Part shown: positions 1-8,571 of the stretch, in pieces
Layout of the letters: each line of letters starts with the position of its first letter
Numbering within the stretch: position 1 is the first letter of the stretch
Assembly: GCF_000421845.1 (NCBI RefSeq)
Contig: NZ_ATXU01000009.1
Span: 87,892-151,891 of the forward strand
Source: Leucobacter chironomi DSM 19883
GTDB lineage: Bacteria > Actinomycetota > Actinomycetes > Actinomycetales > Microbacteriaceae
DNA: 64,000 nucleotides
Direction of reading: 5' to 3'
Notes under the pieces: model-generated
Seen by the model: the letters and a program-made list of their open reading frames with translations, nothing else
Databases searched by the model: none
Told to the model about the DNA's origin: nothing
Position numbers and translations under genes: made by a program

Positions 1-606
1 CCCGTCTGCGGGCCCCTCACCGTGACGAGCCGCACCCCCGTCACCGTCGTTCTGGGCTCGCGCGGCAGCGGACGCACCTCGCTGCTGCTCGCCATCGCCG
101 GCCGCATGCAGCTGAACGGCGGATCGCTCGCCACACTCGGCGCCACCGAACCGGCCGAGATCCGCCGCCTCACCGGCGTCGTCGGCTTCGAAGCCGTCGA
201 CGCGCTCGAACCCTCCGTCACGCTCGCCGCCACACTGCGCGAGCGCCTCGGCTGGGCACTGCCCTGGTACCGGCGCACCCCGCGCATCACCCCGCAGCTC
301 GCCCGCGAACTGCTCGCCGACGCATTCGGCGACCTCGAGCAGCCCGACCCCGCGCTGCTCGTGCGCGACCTCGCCCCGGCCGAAGAGATGCTCGTGCGCG
401 TCGCCCTCGCCCTCATCGAGCAGCCTCGGCTGCTCGTCGTCGACGACTTCGATGCCCTCCGCGACCCGGCCGATCGGGTGCTCGTCGCCGAACGGCTCAG
501 CGACCTCGCGCAGCGAGGGATCCGCATCGTCGCCGCGACCAGCGATCCCGGCGATGCCGCGCTGTTCGCGGCAGCCGCGCCCGCTCCCACCCTCATCGAG
601 CTCTGA
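1..606 (+). CDS. ABC-type ATP-binding protein, degenerate motifs, 5' end outside window
   Basis: Predicted cytoplasmic ATPase partner of the YhgE/Pip membrane protein that follows 34 nt later. The frame is open back to base 1 and the upstream codons read like the usual pre-Walker strand, so the gene probably begins outside the window. A GTG at 22 would give 194 residues. The P-loop is present near residues 12-20 (counted from that GTG) but its invariant Lys is Arg (GSGRTS). A Walker B strand (LLVVDD) follows, with Asp where ABC ATPases carry the catalytic Glu. No LSGGQ signature is visible; its place is taken by a DLAPAEEM stretch before an ALALIEQP helix. The fold looks ABC-like but hydrolysis may be weak. 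Family is fairly clear, substrate is not. Confidence 0.75.
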   Translation, partial: PVCGPLTVTSRTPVTVVLGSRGSGRTSLLLAIAGRMQLNGGSLATLGATEPAEIRRLTGVVGFEAVDALEPSVTLAATLRERLGWALPWYRRTPRITPQLARELLADAFGDLEQPDPALLVRDLAPAEEMLVRVALALIEQPRLLVVDDFDALRDPADRVLVAERLSDLAQRGIRIVAATSDPGDAALFAAAAPAPTLIEL

Positions 607-640
607 GCGGCCGCGCGCCGCAGCAGCAGAAGGAACCCCC

Positions 641-2872
641 ATGTCACTGTTCACCCGCAGCACCGAGCTGAAGCGCTTCCGCCAGGGCACCCTGCCGAAG
701 ATCGCCCTCGGCGTGCTGCTCGTCATCCCCCTCATCTACGGCGCCCTCTACCTGTGGGCGTTCTGGGCACCCACCGACCACCTCGACAAGCTGCCCGTCG
801 CGATCGTCAACCTCGACGAACCCGCGGCGAAACCCGACGGCTCCCAACTCGCCGCCGGCGACGACGTGCTCGAACAGTTGCAGGAAGGAGGAGACCTCGA
901 CTGGCAGCCGCTCGACGCCGACGCGGCAGCGCGCGCCGTCGGCGACGGCGACGTCTACTTCTCCGTCACCATCCCGCGCGACTTCTCCAGCACTCTCGCA
1001 GGCCTGCAGGACGACCCCAAGGCCGGGCAGATCGAAGTCGTCTACAACGACAACAACTCCTTCCTCGCCTCGACCCTCGGCAAGCAGGCCATGGTGCAGC
1101 TGCGCGATGCCGTGGGCGAGACCGCCACCCAGACCGCGGCCGAGCAGGTGCTCGTGGGCGTCGAGAAGCTGAGTGACGGCACCCGCAAAGCCGCCGACGC
1201 GGCCGGCACCCTCGAAACCGGCACCGCGCAGGTGGCAGCAGGCAGCAGCAAGCTCAGCGCCGGCCTCGGCGAACTCGCCGAGGGCACCGCGCAGATCTCG
1301 GCGAAGTCGCCCGAACTCGTCGCCGGCACCCAGCGGCTCGCCAGCGGAGCCGATCGCGCCCGTGACGGCAGTGCGCAGCTCAGCGCCGGGGCCGGCACGC
1401 TCGCGTCGAAGACCGCCGAGCTGGCGACGGGCAGCCAGGCCCTCGCCGACGGTACTCACACGCTCGTGGGCGCGGGCACGAACCTCGCCGACGGCGCGAG
1501 CTCGCTCTCAGACGGGCTCTCCCAGCTCAGCGCCGGTGCGGCGCAGCTCGACTCCGCGGCAGCCACGGCATCGAGCGGCGCCGCGGGCGTGAGCGCCGGT
1601 GCGGCGCAGCTCGCCACGGGCGCCGAGAACATCGCAGCGCTCGCCGCCGCGAACCCGGCGATGACACTCGCAGAACTCGACGCCGCGCTGCAGTCGCGCG
1701 GCACCTCGCTCCAGGCCTTTGCCGCCGGTGCGGGCCAGGTCCGTGACGGGTCCGCGCAGCTCGCCGACGGCACGACGCAGATTGCCGGTGGTGCCGCTGT
1801 TCTCAACGCCTCGCTGCAGCAGGCCTCCGGCGGTGCGCAGCTGCTCGCGGACGGCGCCGGTCAGCTGCGCGACGGGATCTCCCAGCTCGACGAGAAAACA
1901 GGCCTGCTCAGCACGGGTGCCGCCCAGCTCTCCGGCGGCGCTACCACCCTCGCCTCGAAAAGCGGGGAGCTCGCGAGTGGTGTGCAGCAGCTGTCGGACG
2001 GTGCGGGCGCGCTCGCTTCGAAGACGCCCGAACTCGCTGCCGGCGCCCAGAAGCTCGACGCCGGCGCGCAGCAGGCGAGCGAGAAGTCGCAGCAGCTCGC
2101 CGAAGGGGCCGGCAAGGTCGACGATGGTGCCGGAACCTTCGCGGAGCAGCTCGCCGACGGCGCCGCCGAAGCCCCCGACTTCGCCCCGGGCCAGGGCGAC
2201 CGCATCGCCGAGACCATGGCGGCCCCGGTCGAGCTCGCCGAGCACACCGAGAACGAGGTGCAAGGCTTCGGTGAGGGCTTCGCCCCGTTCTTCATCGCGC
2301 TCGCCTCGTTCGTCGGGGCGCTCATCACCTGGCTGATTCTGCGGCCGCTGCCGCGCCGCCCGCTCGCCTCGAACGTGTCGGGTCTGCGGTCCGTGCTCAC
2401 CGGCTTCTGGCCGGCTGCGCTCATCGGCGTCGGTCAGGTGGCCATCATGATGCTCGTGCTGGTGTTCGGCATCGGCATGCGCCCCGCGCACTGGATGGGC
2501 ATGGCCGCGTTCATGCTGCTCGTCACCCTCGCCTTCCTGGCGCTGCAGCAGATGTTCATCGCGCTGCTCGGCACCGCGACCGGCCGGGTGGTGAGCCTTG
2601 TGCTGCTGATGCTCATGCTGTCCTCGTCGGGCGGCACCTACCCGGTCGAGACGACGCCCGCGTTCTTCCAGGCGCTGCACCCGTTCATGCCCGCCTCCTA
2701 CGTGGTCGAGGGGCTGCGGCAGCTGATCGGCGGCGGCATCGACGCGCGGTTCTGGGGTTCGCTGCTCGTGATGGTCGGCGTGCTCGTCGGCTCGCTCGCG
2801 ATCAGCGCAGTGGCGGCTCGACGGCAGAAGATGTGGACGATCAAGCGTCTGCACCCGGAGCTCGCGATCTGA
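641..2872 (+). CDS. YhgE/Pip family membrane protein (ABC-2-like)
   Basis: 743-residue membrane protein of the YhgE/Pip family, related to phage infection protein, ESX/T7SS-associated and ABC-2 exporters. ATG at 641 follows an AAGGA site. An N-terminal membrane helix at about residues 20-45 is followed by a large extracellular region. Residues about 170-500 consist of heptad-like repeats of the pattern LxxGAxQ (for example LADGAGQ, LSDGAGA), which should form a long helical rod. A C-terminal block of about five hydrophobic helices (about 545-735) resembles ABC-2 permeases and contains the LSSSGGTYPVE motif typical of this class. The ATPase-like gene immediately upstream and the TetR gene downstream suggest a regulated export or envelope complex. 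Substrate is unknown. Confidence 0.85.
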   Translation: MSLFTRSTELKRFRQGTLPKIALGVLLVIPLIYGALYLWAFWAPTDHLDKLPVAIVNLDEPAAKPDGSQLAAGDDVLEQLQEGGDLDWQPLDADAAARAVGDGDVYFSVTIPRDFSSTLAGLQDDPKAGQIEVVYNDNNSFLASTLGKQAMVQLRDAVGETATQTAAEQVLVGVEKLSDGTRKAADAAGTLETGTAQVAAGSSKLSAGLGELAEGTAQISAKSPELVAGTQRLASGADRARDGSAQLSAGAGTLASKTAELATGSQALADGTHTLVGAGTNLADGASSLSDGLSQLSAGAAQLDSAAATASSGAAGVSAGAAQLATGAENIAALAAANPAMTLAELDAALQSRGTSLQAFAAGAGQVRDGSAQLADGTTQIAGGAAVLNASLQQASGGAQLLADGAGQLRDGISQLDEKTGLLSTGAAQLSGGATTLASKSGELASGVQQLSDGAGALASKTPELAAGAQKLDAGAQQASEKSQQLAEGAGKVDDGAGTFAEQLADGAAEAPDFAPGQGDRIAETMAAPVELAEHTENEVQGFGEGFAPFFIALASFVGALITWLILRPLPRRPLASNVSGLRSVLTGFWPAALIGVGQVAIMMLVLVFGIGMRPAHWMGMAAFMLLVTLAFLALQQMFIALLGTATGRVVSLVLLMLMLSSSGGTYPVETTPAFFQALHPFMPASYVVEGLRQLIGGGIDARFWGSLLVMVGVLVGSLAISAVAARRQKMWTIKRLHPELAI

Positions 2873-2882
2873 GGCGCGCGAT

Positions 2883-2935
2883 CACCCCGCCGCCGCGATC
2901 CTGTCGTTCGCGGGATCGGGCACGGCGGCGGGGTG
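2883..2935 (+). terminator. long GC hairpin between the YhgE gene and tetR
   Basis: A 13-bp stem (2883-2895 with 2923-2935) is extended by an inner 6-bp stem (2896-2901 with 2913-2918). There is no T-tract. It ends only 15 nt before the tetR ATG, so it is either a terminator for the upstream gene or part of the tetR leader. Confidence 0.5.
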
Positions 2936-2950
2936 CGAGAGGATAGGACC

Positions 2951-3520
2951 ATGGCACGGGTGAACACGAAGCAGCTCATCACCGAGGCGGCGGTTCGCGT
3001 CGCCGCGCAGCAGGGGATCAGCGGTGCGTCGATGGATCAGATCGCCGAGGCCGCGGGAGTGGCGAAGGGCAGCCTGTACTACAACTTCTCGTCGAAGGAC
3101 GCGATCTTCGAGCAGGTGATGCGCGACGGCTTCGAACGGCTCGGGGCCGCGGTCGACGAGGCGCGATCGCAGGCGGCGGGCGACCCGGCTCGCCTGCCGC
3201 GCGCGGTCGCCGCCGCCACCCTCGAGACCCTTCGGGGCAACCTCGACCTCGCCAAGCTCATGGCGTCCGAGATCTTCCGCACCGACCGGGCGTGGGCGGG
3301 CGCGATGGAGCTCGCCCGCTCCTCGGTCGTGGTGCGCTACCGAGACGTGCTGCGCGAGGCCGAAGCGGCGCGGGGCGGCCCCCGTGCGAGCGAGGAGATC
3401 ACCGAGACCGCGGGCGCAGCCTTCTTCGGCGCGCTCGCGGGCGCCTGCCTCGACTGGCTCCTGTTCCGCCGCGATCAGAGCGTCGACCAGGTGCTCGACC
3501 AGGTGCTGCGCGGCTACTGA
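2951..3520 (+). CDS. TetR family transcriptional regulator
   Basis: 189-residue TetR-type repressor. The N-terminal helix-turn-helix spans about residues 20-55, with the family hallmark AKGSLYYNFSSKD in the recognition helix region. The C-terminal ligand-binding domain is all-helical and resembles the TetR_C groups found beside efflux genes. ATG 2951 is preferred over an in-frame ATG at 2933 because it has AGGA upstream and matches the usual start about 10 residues before helix 1. Being next to the YhgE/Pip gene and transcribed the same way, it probably controls that export module. Effector unknown. Confidence 0.9.
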   Translation: MARVNTKQLITEAAVRVAAQQGISGASMDQIAEAAGVAKGSLYYNFSSKDAIFEQVMRDGFERLGAAVDEARSQAAGDPARLPRAVAAATLETLRGNLDLAKLMASEIFRTDRAWAGAMELARSSVVVRYRDVLREAEAARGGPRASEEITETAGAAFFGALAGACLDWLLFRRDQSVDQVLDQVLRGY

Positions 3521-3569
3521 GGTCGACACCGAGGGTCGCGAGCGGCCCTCTCCGCCGCCCGGTCAGAGG

Positions 3570-4049
3570 CTAGCCGCTCCGAGACTGCGGCGTGCTTTCG
3601 CCGCCGTCGTGCGGGTGGGAGACGGGCGAGAGCCGTGCGGGCAGCTCGTAGACCCGCGAGTCGAGGGTGGCGATCTGCGCTGACAGGCGATCGTCGATTC
3701 GTGCTACTTGACCCGAAAGACGAGTGTCGAGCTCGCCGACTCGTGCGTCGAGCTTGCTGATCTGCGTGCCGAGGTTCGTCTCCACCTGGTCGATCCGGGT
3801 GTGGAGGTTCGTTTCGACTTGGTCGATCCGGGTGTGGAGGTTCGTTTCGACTTGGTCGATCCGGGTGTGGAGATCCGTCTCGACCTTGTCAATCCGCGCG
3901 CCGAGATTCGTATCGACCCCGTCTACGCGTGAGCCGAGGGCCTGGAACTGCGCCCCGACTCTCAGCTCGATGCGACGCACCGCGCCGAGTAGTGCCGTGA
4001 GAATGCTGAGGACGCCGAGCACGACGGTGATCAGTGTGGCGAAGTCCAT
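3570..4049 (-). CDS. membrane-anchored coiled-coil protein with 11-residue repeats
   Basis: 159-residue protein of unknown function. One hydrophobic helix at residues about 4-24 should anchor it in the membrane. The rest is almost wholly helical and built from six consecutive 11-residue units such as ETNLHTRIDQV (about residues 38-103), followed by less regular units (LDTRLSGQVAR type). Eleven-residue periodicity points to a right-handed hendecad coiled coil, seen in several bacterial DUF1640-like and phasin-like proteins. A TAGTAT -10-like hexamer lies on the minus strand at 4098-4103. It converges with tetR and stands alone. The 3' end lacks any obvious domain. Confidence 0.75.
   Translation of the reverse strand: MDFATLITVVLGVLSILTALLGAVRRIELRVGAQFQALGSRVDGVDTNLGARIDKVETDLHTRIDQVETNLHTRIDQVETNLHTRIDQVETNLGTQISKLDARVGELDTRLSGQVARIDDRLSAQIATLDSRVYELPARLSPVSHPHDGGESTPQSRSG
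3741..3938 (-). repeat. tandem 33-bp coding repeats, six units
   Basis: Head-to-tail 33-bp units: 3741-3773, 3774-3806, 3807-3839, 3840-3872, 3873-3905, 3906-3938. Units at 3807 and 3840 are identical; 3774 differs at a few bases; the outer ones have diverged. Each encodes 11 residues of the coiled coil. Near-identity of the middle units shows recent duplication or conversion. Confidence 0.95.
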
Positions 4050-4217
4050 GTCAGTTGCTCCAAACCCGCACGGCTTGAGACTGAAGAGTTGTCACCGATA
4101 CTAGTCAGCATTCTGCTCCGCGTGGCCGGAGGGGTGTGATTGTGAGCAACTCGGTCGTTTCGGCGCTGATTCGAGACCTGTGGGCGGAGTGCCCGCCCGC
4201 GCAGCGCGGCGGATGCG

Positions 4218-4259
4218 CGAAGGGCCGGTCGGGATCGCGTGATCCAGACCGGCCCTTCG
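4218..4259 (-). terminator. hairpin downstream of aspC
   Basis: Perfect 13-bp GC-rich stem (4218-4230 with 4247-4259) and 16-nt loop, placed 28 nt past the aspC stop. No T-tract on the minus strand, as is common for terminator hairpins in high-GC actinobacteria. Confidence 0.6.
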
Positions 4260-4287
4260 GCTCTGAGGGGCGGTGGCCCCGCAGGCG

Positions 4288-5490
4288 CTACTCGGAGAGC
4301 AGCGCCTGGATGCGGCGCACGCCCTCGACGAGCGCCTCGTCGCCCAGCGCATAGCTGAAGCGCAGGTATCCCGAGGGGCCGAACGCCTCGCCGGGAACCG
4401 CGGCGACCTCGGCCTCGGAGAGGATCAGGTCGGCCAGCTCGAGCGACGTCGTCGGGGTGACGCCGCGGATCTCGCGGCCGAGCGCACCGGTCACGTCGAC
4501 GTAGGCGTAGAAGGCGCCCTCCGGCGTGGGGCAGTTGAAGCCGGGCACGCGGTTCAGCTCTTCGACGATGAGCTTGCGGCGGCGGTCGAAGGCGAGTCGC
4601 ATCTGCTCGATCGGTTCCTGGGAACCGGTGAGCGCTGCGATGGCCGCGCGCTGCGCAATGTTGTTGACGTTCGAGCAGAGGTGCGACTGCAGGTTCGCCG
4701 CGCCCTTCATGACGTCGGCCGGCCCGACCATCCAGCCCAGGCGCCAGCCTGTCATCGCGTAGGTCTTCGCCACGCCGTTCACGAGGATCGTGCGGTCCTG
4801 CAGGGCCGGCACGGCCTCGACGATCGACACGGCGCGCACGCCGTCGTATACAAGGTTCTGGTAGATCTCGTCGGCGACGACCCATAGGCCGTTCGCCTCC
4901 GCCCACTCACCGATCGCCCGAGTCTCCTCGGGGGAGTAGACGGCGCCCGTCGGGTTGGAGGGGGACACGAAGAGCAGCACCTTGGTGCGCTCCGTGCGGG
5001 CCGCTTCGAGCTGTTCGACGGTCACCTTGTAACCCTGATCCGCGCCGGCGAACACCTCGACGGGCACGCCGTCGGCGAGCTGGATCGCCTCGGGGTAGGT
5101 GGTCCAGTACGGGGCGGGGACGAGCACCTCGTCGCCCGGATCGAGCAGCACCTGGAACGACTGGTAGACGGCCTGCTTGCCGCCGTTCGTCACGATCACC
5201 TGCGAGGCGGGCACATTCCAGCCCGAGTCGCGCGCGGTCTTCGCGGCGATCGCCTCGCGCAGCTCGGGCAGGCCCGTGGCGGCGGTGTAGCGGAAGTTCT
5301 TCGGGTCGTCGAGCGCTGCGCGGGCGGCGTCGACGATGTGCTCGGGGGTGGCGAAATCGGGCTCGCCTGCGGCGTAGCTGATCACGGGGCGGCCCTCGGC
5401 CTGGAGGGCCTTCGCCTTGGCGTCGACCTTGAGGGTCGCGGACTCGGCGATAGCGGCGATCTTCTTCGAAAGACGGGAGGTAGTGGTCAC
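4288..5490 (-). CDS. aspC: PLP-dependent aspartate aminotransferase (class I, subgroup Ib type)
   Basis: 400-residue cytosolic aminotransferase, expected to interconvert aspartate/2-oxoglutarate and oxaloacetate/glutamate. Family landmarks: YAAGEPDF near residue 40, the PLP-contact Asn in SPSNPTG (176-182), DEIY (207-210), the Schiff-base Lys242 in [12 protein letters not shown], and the substrate carboxylate-binding Arg in the C-terminal LRFSYA. The GTG at 5490 gives the length usual for subgroup Ib enzymes; the frame stays open upstream but that part reads as tRNA-region noise. Divergent from tRNA-Trp/secE, an arrangement common in Microbacteriaceae. Prephenate or broader transaminase activity is possible, since close relatives are bifunctional. 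Confidence 0.9.
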   Translation of the reverse strand: MTTTSRLSKKIAAIAESATLKVDAKAKALQAEGRPVISYAAGEPDFATPEHIVDAARAALDDPKNFRYTAATGLPELREAIAAKTARDSGWNVPASQVIVTNGGKQAVYQSFQVLLDPGDEVLVPAPYWTTYPEAIQLADGVPVEVFAGADQGYKVTVEQLEAARTERTKVLLFVSPSNPTGAVYSPEETRAIGEWAEANGLWVVADEIYQNLVYDGVRAVSIVEAVPALQDRTILVNGVAKTYAMTGWRLGWMVGPADVMKGAANLQSHLCSNVNNIAQRAAIAALTGSQEPIEQMRLAFDRRRKLIVEELNRVPGFNCPTPEGAFYAYVDVTGALGREIRGVTPTTSLELADLILSEAEVAAVPGEAFGPSGYLRFSYALGDEALVEGVRRIQALLSE

Positions 5491-5590
5491 CTGGACAAGC
5501 CTACCCGCTGAAGGATGCCGGGAGCGGTGTCTCGGAGGGGGATCCCAGGTCGTGGCGGGCCGATCGGGCGCCGCGCCCGTCGCCGCGCAC

Positions 5591-5634
5591 CGGGTCGGCG
5601 GCGAGGTGGCGCCGGGTCGGCGGCGAGGCGGCGC
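5591..5634. repeat. two tandem 22-bp units upstream of the tRNA-Trp promoter
   Basis: Units 5591-5612 and 5613-5634 differ at a single base (GAGGTGG versus GAGGCGG). They lie just upstream of the putative -35 box. Function unknown; could be slippage or a protein-binding site. Confidence 0.7.
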
Positions 5635-5638
5635 CGGT

Positions 5639-5667
5639 TCGACAAGCGGGGTCGGATCGCGTAGAGT
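5639..5667 (+). promoter_or_regulatory. sigma70-type promoter for tRNA-Trp / secE
   Basis: TCGACA (5639-5644), a 17-nt spacer, then TAGAGT (5662-5667). Spacing is ideal and the hexamers are close to the actinobacterial housekeeping consensus. Transcription would start near 5674 and read tRNA-Trp, secE and nusG. Confidence 0.55.
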
Positions 5668-5738
5668 GATCCACGGTGATTGACTTTCACCAAAATTTCT
5701 TATGCCCGCAGGGCAGACGGTGAGAGTCGCAATCCCAT

Positions 5739-5814
5739 AGGGCGGTGGCGCAATTGGTAGCGCAGCGGTCTCCAAAACCGCAGGTTGCAGGTTCGAGTCC
5801 TGTCCGCCCTGCCA
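5739..5814 (+). tRNA. trnW: tRNA-Trp (anticodon CCA)
   Basis: Full cloverleaf: acceptor arms AGGGCGG (5739-5745) and CCGCCCT; anticodon stem GCGGT/ACCGC (5765-5769 with 5777-5781) around a 7-nt loop CTCCAAA, giving anticodon CCA at 5772-5774; T-loop GGTTCGAGTCC; discriminator G at 5811 and an encoded CCA at 5812-5814. Placement immediately before secE is typical for actinobacteria. Confidence 0.98.
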
Positions 5815-5865
5815 CATCCCGCTCGGGGCGAGAGCCCCGGACGGGTGGATCGAAAGGACACGCGA

Positions 5866-6141
5866 GTGAGCAGCAGTGAAGTCGAGGAGAGCGGCGGCGG
5901 CCTGGTCGAGCGCGCCAAGGCTGATCGCGCTGCGAAGCGCAACTGGTTCAGCCGGATCGTCCTGTTCATCCAGCAGGTGATCGCCGAGCTGAAGAAGGTC
6001 GTCACTCCGACCCGCAAGGAGCTCATCAACTTCACCCTCGTGGTGATCGCGTTCGTCCTGATCATGATGGGCCTCGTGTGGGTGCTCGATCAGGCCTTCG
6101 GCTGGGTGACCGTCTTCATCTTCGGCACGCCGCTCGCCTGA
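5866..6141 (+). CDS. secE: preprotein translocase subunit SecE
   Basis: 91-residue SecE, the single-span clamp subunit of the SecYEG channel. A charged cytosolic N-terminus is followed by the conserved amphipathic segment ([13 protein letters not shown], about residues 40-53) and one membrane helix (about 54-82). The GTG at 5866 follows a GAAAGGA site and gives the standard length. It lies between tRNA-Trp and nusG, the universal neighbourhood, and is probably cotranscribed with nusG 55 nt downstream. Confidence 0.97.
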   Translation: MSSSEVEESGGGLVERAKADRAAKRNWFSRIVLFIQQVIAELKKVVTPTRKELINFTLVVIAFVLIMMGLVWVLDQAFGWVTVFIFGTPLA

Positions 6142-6196
6142 CCTGCGGGCCGGTGAGCGTCCGATCCCGAACCCCGATCAAGGAAAGCAAGAGCAG

Positions 6197-6997
6197 ATGA
6201 CGAGCGAGAACAACAACCCCGAGGCCGAGCTCGACGCGGCGCTCGACGCCCTGGTGCAGTCGACCGACCCGGTCGCCGACGCCGCGGTGGAGGATGCGCT
6301 CGACATCGACAGCGCCGAGGAGGCGGCTGCGGCTGCCAACGCGATCGTCGACGAAGAGGTCGAGGAGGAGGCCGAGTCGGCCGAGGATCCCTACAAGGCC
6401 TTCAAGAAGGACCTGCGCCGCCGCCCGGGCAAGTGGTTCGTGATCCACACCTACGCCGGCTACGAGCGCAAGGTGAAGTCGAACCTCTGGAACCGTCGCG
6501 AGACCATGGGTGCCGTGGATGACATCTACGAGATCCAGGTCCCCATGGAAGAGGTCATGGAGGTCAAGAACGGCCAGCGCAAGATGGTGACGCGCGTGCG
6601 CATCCCCGGCTACGTGCTCGTTCGCATGAACCTCACCGAGACCACCTGGTCGGTTGTGCGTCACACCCCCGGTGTGACCGGCTTCGTCGGCAACGCCCAC
6701 AACCCGGTGCCGCTGCGCCTCAACGAGGCGTTCGAGATGCTCAAGAGCACCGTCGAGTTCGAGCCGGCCGCGGCCGCAAAGGGCAAGGCCGCAGCGAACG
6801 CCGCCGCGCAGGGCAACGTCGAGATCGACTTCGAGATCGGCGAGACCATCACCATCAAGTCGGGCTCCTTCGAGGGTCTGCCCGGCACGATCAGCGAGAT
6901 CAACCCCGCCGCGGGCAAGCTCACGGTGCTCGTCTCGCTCTTCGAGCGCGAGACCCCGGTCGAGCTCAGCTTCGACCAGGTCACGAAGATGGTCTGA
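6197..6997 (+). CDS. nusG: transcription termination/antitermination factor NusG
   Basis: 266-residue NusG, which binds RNA polymerase and couples it to Rho or the ribosome. An acidic, Ala/Glu-rich extension fills residues 1-70, a habit of actinobacterial NusG. The NGN domain follows ([17 protein letters not shown] from about 78) and the KOW domain lies near 210-264 with the expected [12 protein letters not shown] core. A short Ala/Lys-rich linker separates the two domains. It follows secE in the same direction; a GC hairpin lies 16 nt after the stop. Confidence 0.97.
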   Translation: MTSENNNPEAELDAALDALVQSTDPVADAAVEDALDIDSAEEAAAAANAIVDEEVEEEAESAEDPYKAFKKDLRRRPGKWFVIHTYAGYERKVKSNLWNRRETMGAVDDIYEIQVPMEEVMEVKNGQRKMVTRVRIPGYVLVRMNLTETTWSVVRHTPGVTGFVGNAHNPVPLRLNEAFEMLKSTVEFEPAAAAKGKAAANAAAQGNVEIDFEIGETITIKSGSFEGLPGTISEINPAAGKLTVLVSLFERETPVELSFDQVTKMV

Positions 6998-7012
6998 TCC
7001 ACGGCTTCTCCT

Positions 7013-7050
7013 GCGAAGGGCTCCGCTCCGGCGGGGCCCTTCGCGCGTTT
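7013..7050 (+). terminator. hairpin after nusG
   Basis: Perfect 9-bp stem GCGAAGGGC/GCCCTTCGC (7013-7021 with 7036-7044) followed by GCGTTTC. It separates the secE-nusG transcript from the rplK promoter. Confidence 0.6.
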
Positions 7051-7152
7051 CCCGGCCCTCTCTCGCCTCGCCGGTCCGGTCGTCGGTCCGGCTCGCCACC
7101 GATGGCGTGCGGGTCGCGGAGAGCGCGGGGTGCGGGATCGGGGCGGATCCGC

Positions 7153-7158
7153 TAGACT
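7153..7158 (+). promoter_or_regulatory. -10 element (TAGACT) of the rplKA operon
   Basis: TAGACT at 7153-7158 fits an actinobacterial -10 box, leaving a leader of roughly 120 nt before rplK. No good -35 hexamer is seen at 16-18 nt. In many bacteria L1 represses this operon by binding its mRNA; I could not pick out an L1-site structure with confidence. Confidence 0.45.
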
Positions 7159-7283
7159 TGTCTGGTTTGCGTCTTCGCGCGTCTCATGGCGCGCGCGACG
7201 CAGGCGGACACCGCACTCCGGACCGGCCGGGGAACGCGGGAGAGCACGCGCAACCGCGCGGGTTCGATCGAAAGGAAACAATC

Positions 7284-7715
7284 ATGGCAAAGGCCAAGAA
7301 GGTTACCGGTCTGATCAAGCTTCAGATCGCAGCCGGCGCCGCCAACCCGGCACCCCCCGTGGGTCCCGCGCTGGGTCAGCACGGCGTCAACATCATGGAG
7401 TTCTGCAAGGCCTACAACGCGGCCACGGAATCCCAGCGCGGCAACATCGTGCCCGTCGAGATCACGGTCTACGAGGATCGCTCGTTCACCTTCGTGCTCA
7501 AGACCCCTCCGGCAGCCGAGCTGCTGAAGAAGGCGGCTGGCGTGCAGAAGGGCTCCGGCACCCCCCACACCGTCAAGGTGGCGAAGGTCACCGCCGAGCA
7601 GGTCCGCGCGATCGCCGAGCAGAAGCAGGCCGATCTCAACGCGAACGACCTCGATGCAGCATCGAAGATCATCGCCGGCACCGCCCGCTCCATGGGCATC
7701 ACGGTCGAAGGCTAA
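7284..7715 (+). CDS. rplK: 50S ribosomal protein L11
   Basis: 143-residue L11, which with 23S rRNA helices 43/44 forms the GTPase-associated centre. The sequence is canonical throughout, including the N-terminal Pro-rich linker ([13 protein letters not shown]) that thiostrepton-type antibiotics contact and the C-terminal rRNA-binding domain with GSGTPH and [14 protein letters not shown] precedes the ATG at 7284. rplA follows after 12 nt in the same operon. Confidence 0.98.
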
Positions 7716-7727
7716 GGGGTAGGACAC

Positions 7728-8417
7728 ATGGCACAGAAGTCGAAGGCGTACCGCGCCGCTGCCGAGAAGATTCAGGCAGACAAGTTCTACACTCCCGCCG
7801 AGGCCGTGGCCCTGGCGAAGGAGACCGGTTCCACCAAGACCGACTCGACCGTCGAGGTCGCCGTCAAGCTCGGTGTGGATCCCCGCAAGGCCGACCAGAT
7901 GGTGCGCGGCACCGTCAACCTGCCCCACGGCACCGGCAAGACCGCGCGCGTCATCGTGTTCGCGGTGGGCGCTGCTGCTGAGGCAGCCATCGCCGCCGGC
8001 GCCGACGAGGTGGGCGGCGACGAGCTGATCGAGAAGGTGGCCGCAGGCTACACCGACTTCGATTCGGCAGTCGCGACCCCCGAGCTCATGGGCAAGGTCG
8101 GTCGTCTGGGCAAGGTGCTCGGCCCCCGTGGTCTGATGCCGAACCCCAAGACCGGCACCGTGACCCCCAACACGGCGAAGGCCGTCGAGGAGATCAAGGG
8201 CGGCAAGATCGAGTTCCGCGTCGACAAGCACGCCAACGTGCACTTCATCGTCGGCAAGGCCTCGTTCTCGGCTGAGCAGCTCACCGACAACATCACCTCG
8301 GTGCTCGAGGAGATCTCGCGTCTCAAGCCGTCGTCGGCCAAGGGCAAGTACGTGCAGAAGGGCGCCGTTTCGACGACCTTCGGCCCGGGCATCCCGCTCG
8401 ACGTCTCCGGCCTGTAA
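7728..8417 (+). CDS. rplA: 50S ribosomal protein L1
   Basis: 229-residue L1, the L1-stalk protein that assists release of E-site tRNA and often represses its own operon. Standard motifs are visible: [31 protein letters not shown] and a C-terminal TFGPGIPLD. Follows rplK by 12 nt with a GGGTAGGA-type site. A strong terminator lies 20 nt downstream. Confidence 0.98.
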   Translation: MAQKSKAYRAAAEKIQADKFYTPAEAVALAKETGSTKTDSTVEVAVKLGVDPRKADQMVRGTVNLPHGTGKTARVIVFAVGAAAEAAIAAGADEVGGDELIEKVAAGYTDFDSAVATPELMGKVGRLGKVLGPRGLMPNPKTGTVTPNTAKAVEEIKGGKIEFRVDKHANVHFIVGKASFSAEQLTDNITSVLEEISRLKPSSAKGKYVQKGAVSTTFGPGIPLDVSGL

Positions 8418-8436
8418 GGCTTCGCCCTCGGGCTGC

Positions 8437-8475
8437 GCCGCCCCCGCTCTTCTCGGAGAGCGGGGGCGGCGTTTT
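8437..8475 (+). terminator. rplKA intrinsic terminator
   Basis: Perfect 14-bp stem (8437-8450 with 8457-8470), 6-nt loop, then GTTTTCGTTG. The clearest intrinsic terminator in the window. Confidence 0.9.
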
Positions 8476-8571
8476 CGTTGTGCCGGCTTCTTTCCGACAC
8501 CTGTCGGCGGAGGCCGTGATCGTGCTTTAGCATGGTGCATATGTTTCAGAGGGCGGCGAACGTGATCGGTC

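Noticed and set aside
3741..3938. Direct repeats that might be a CRISPR array
   Set aside because: Units are contiguous 33-bp coding repeats without spacers and no cas genes are near.
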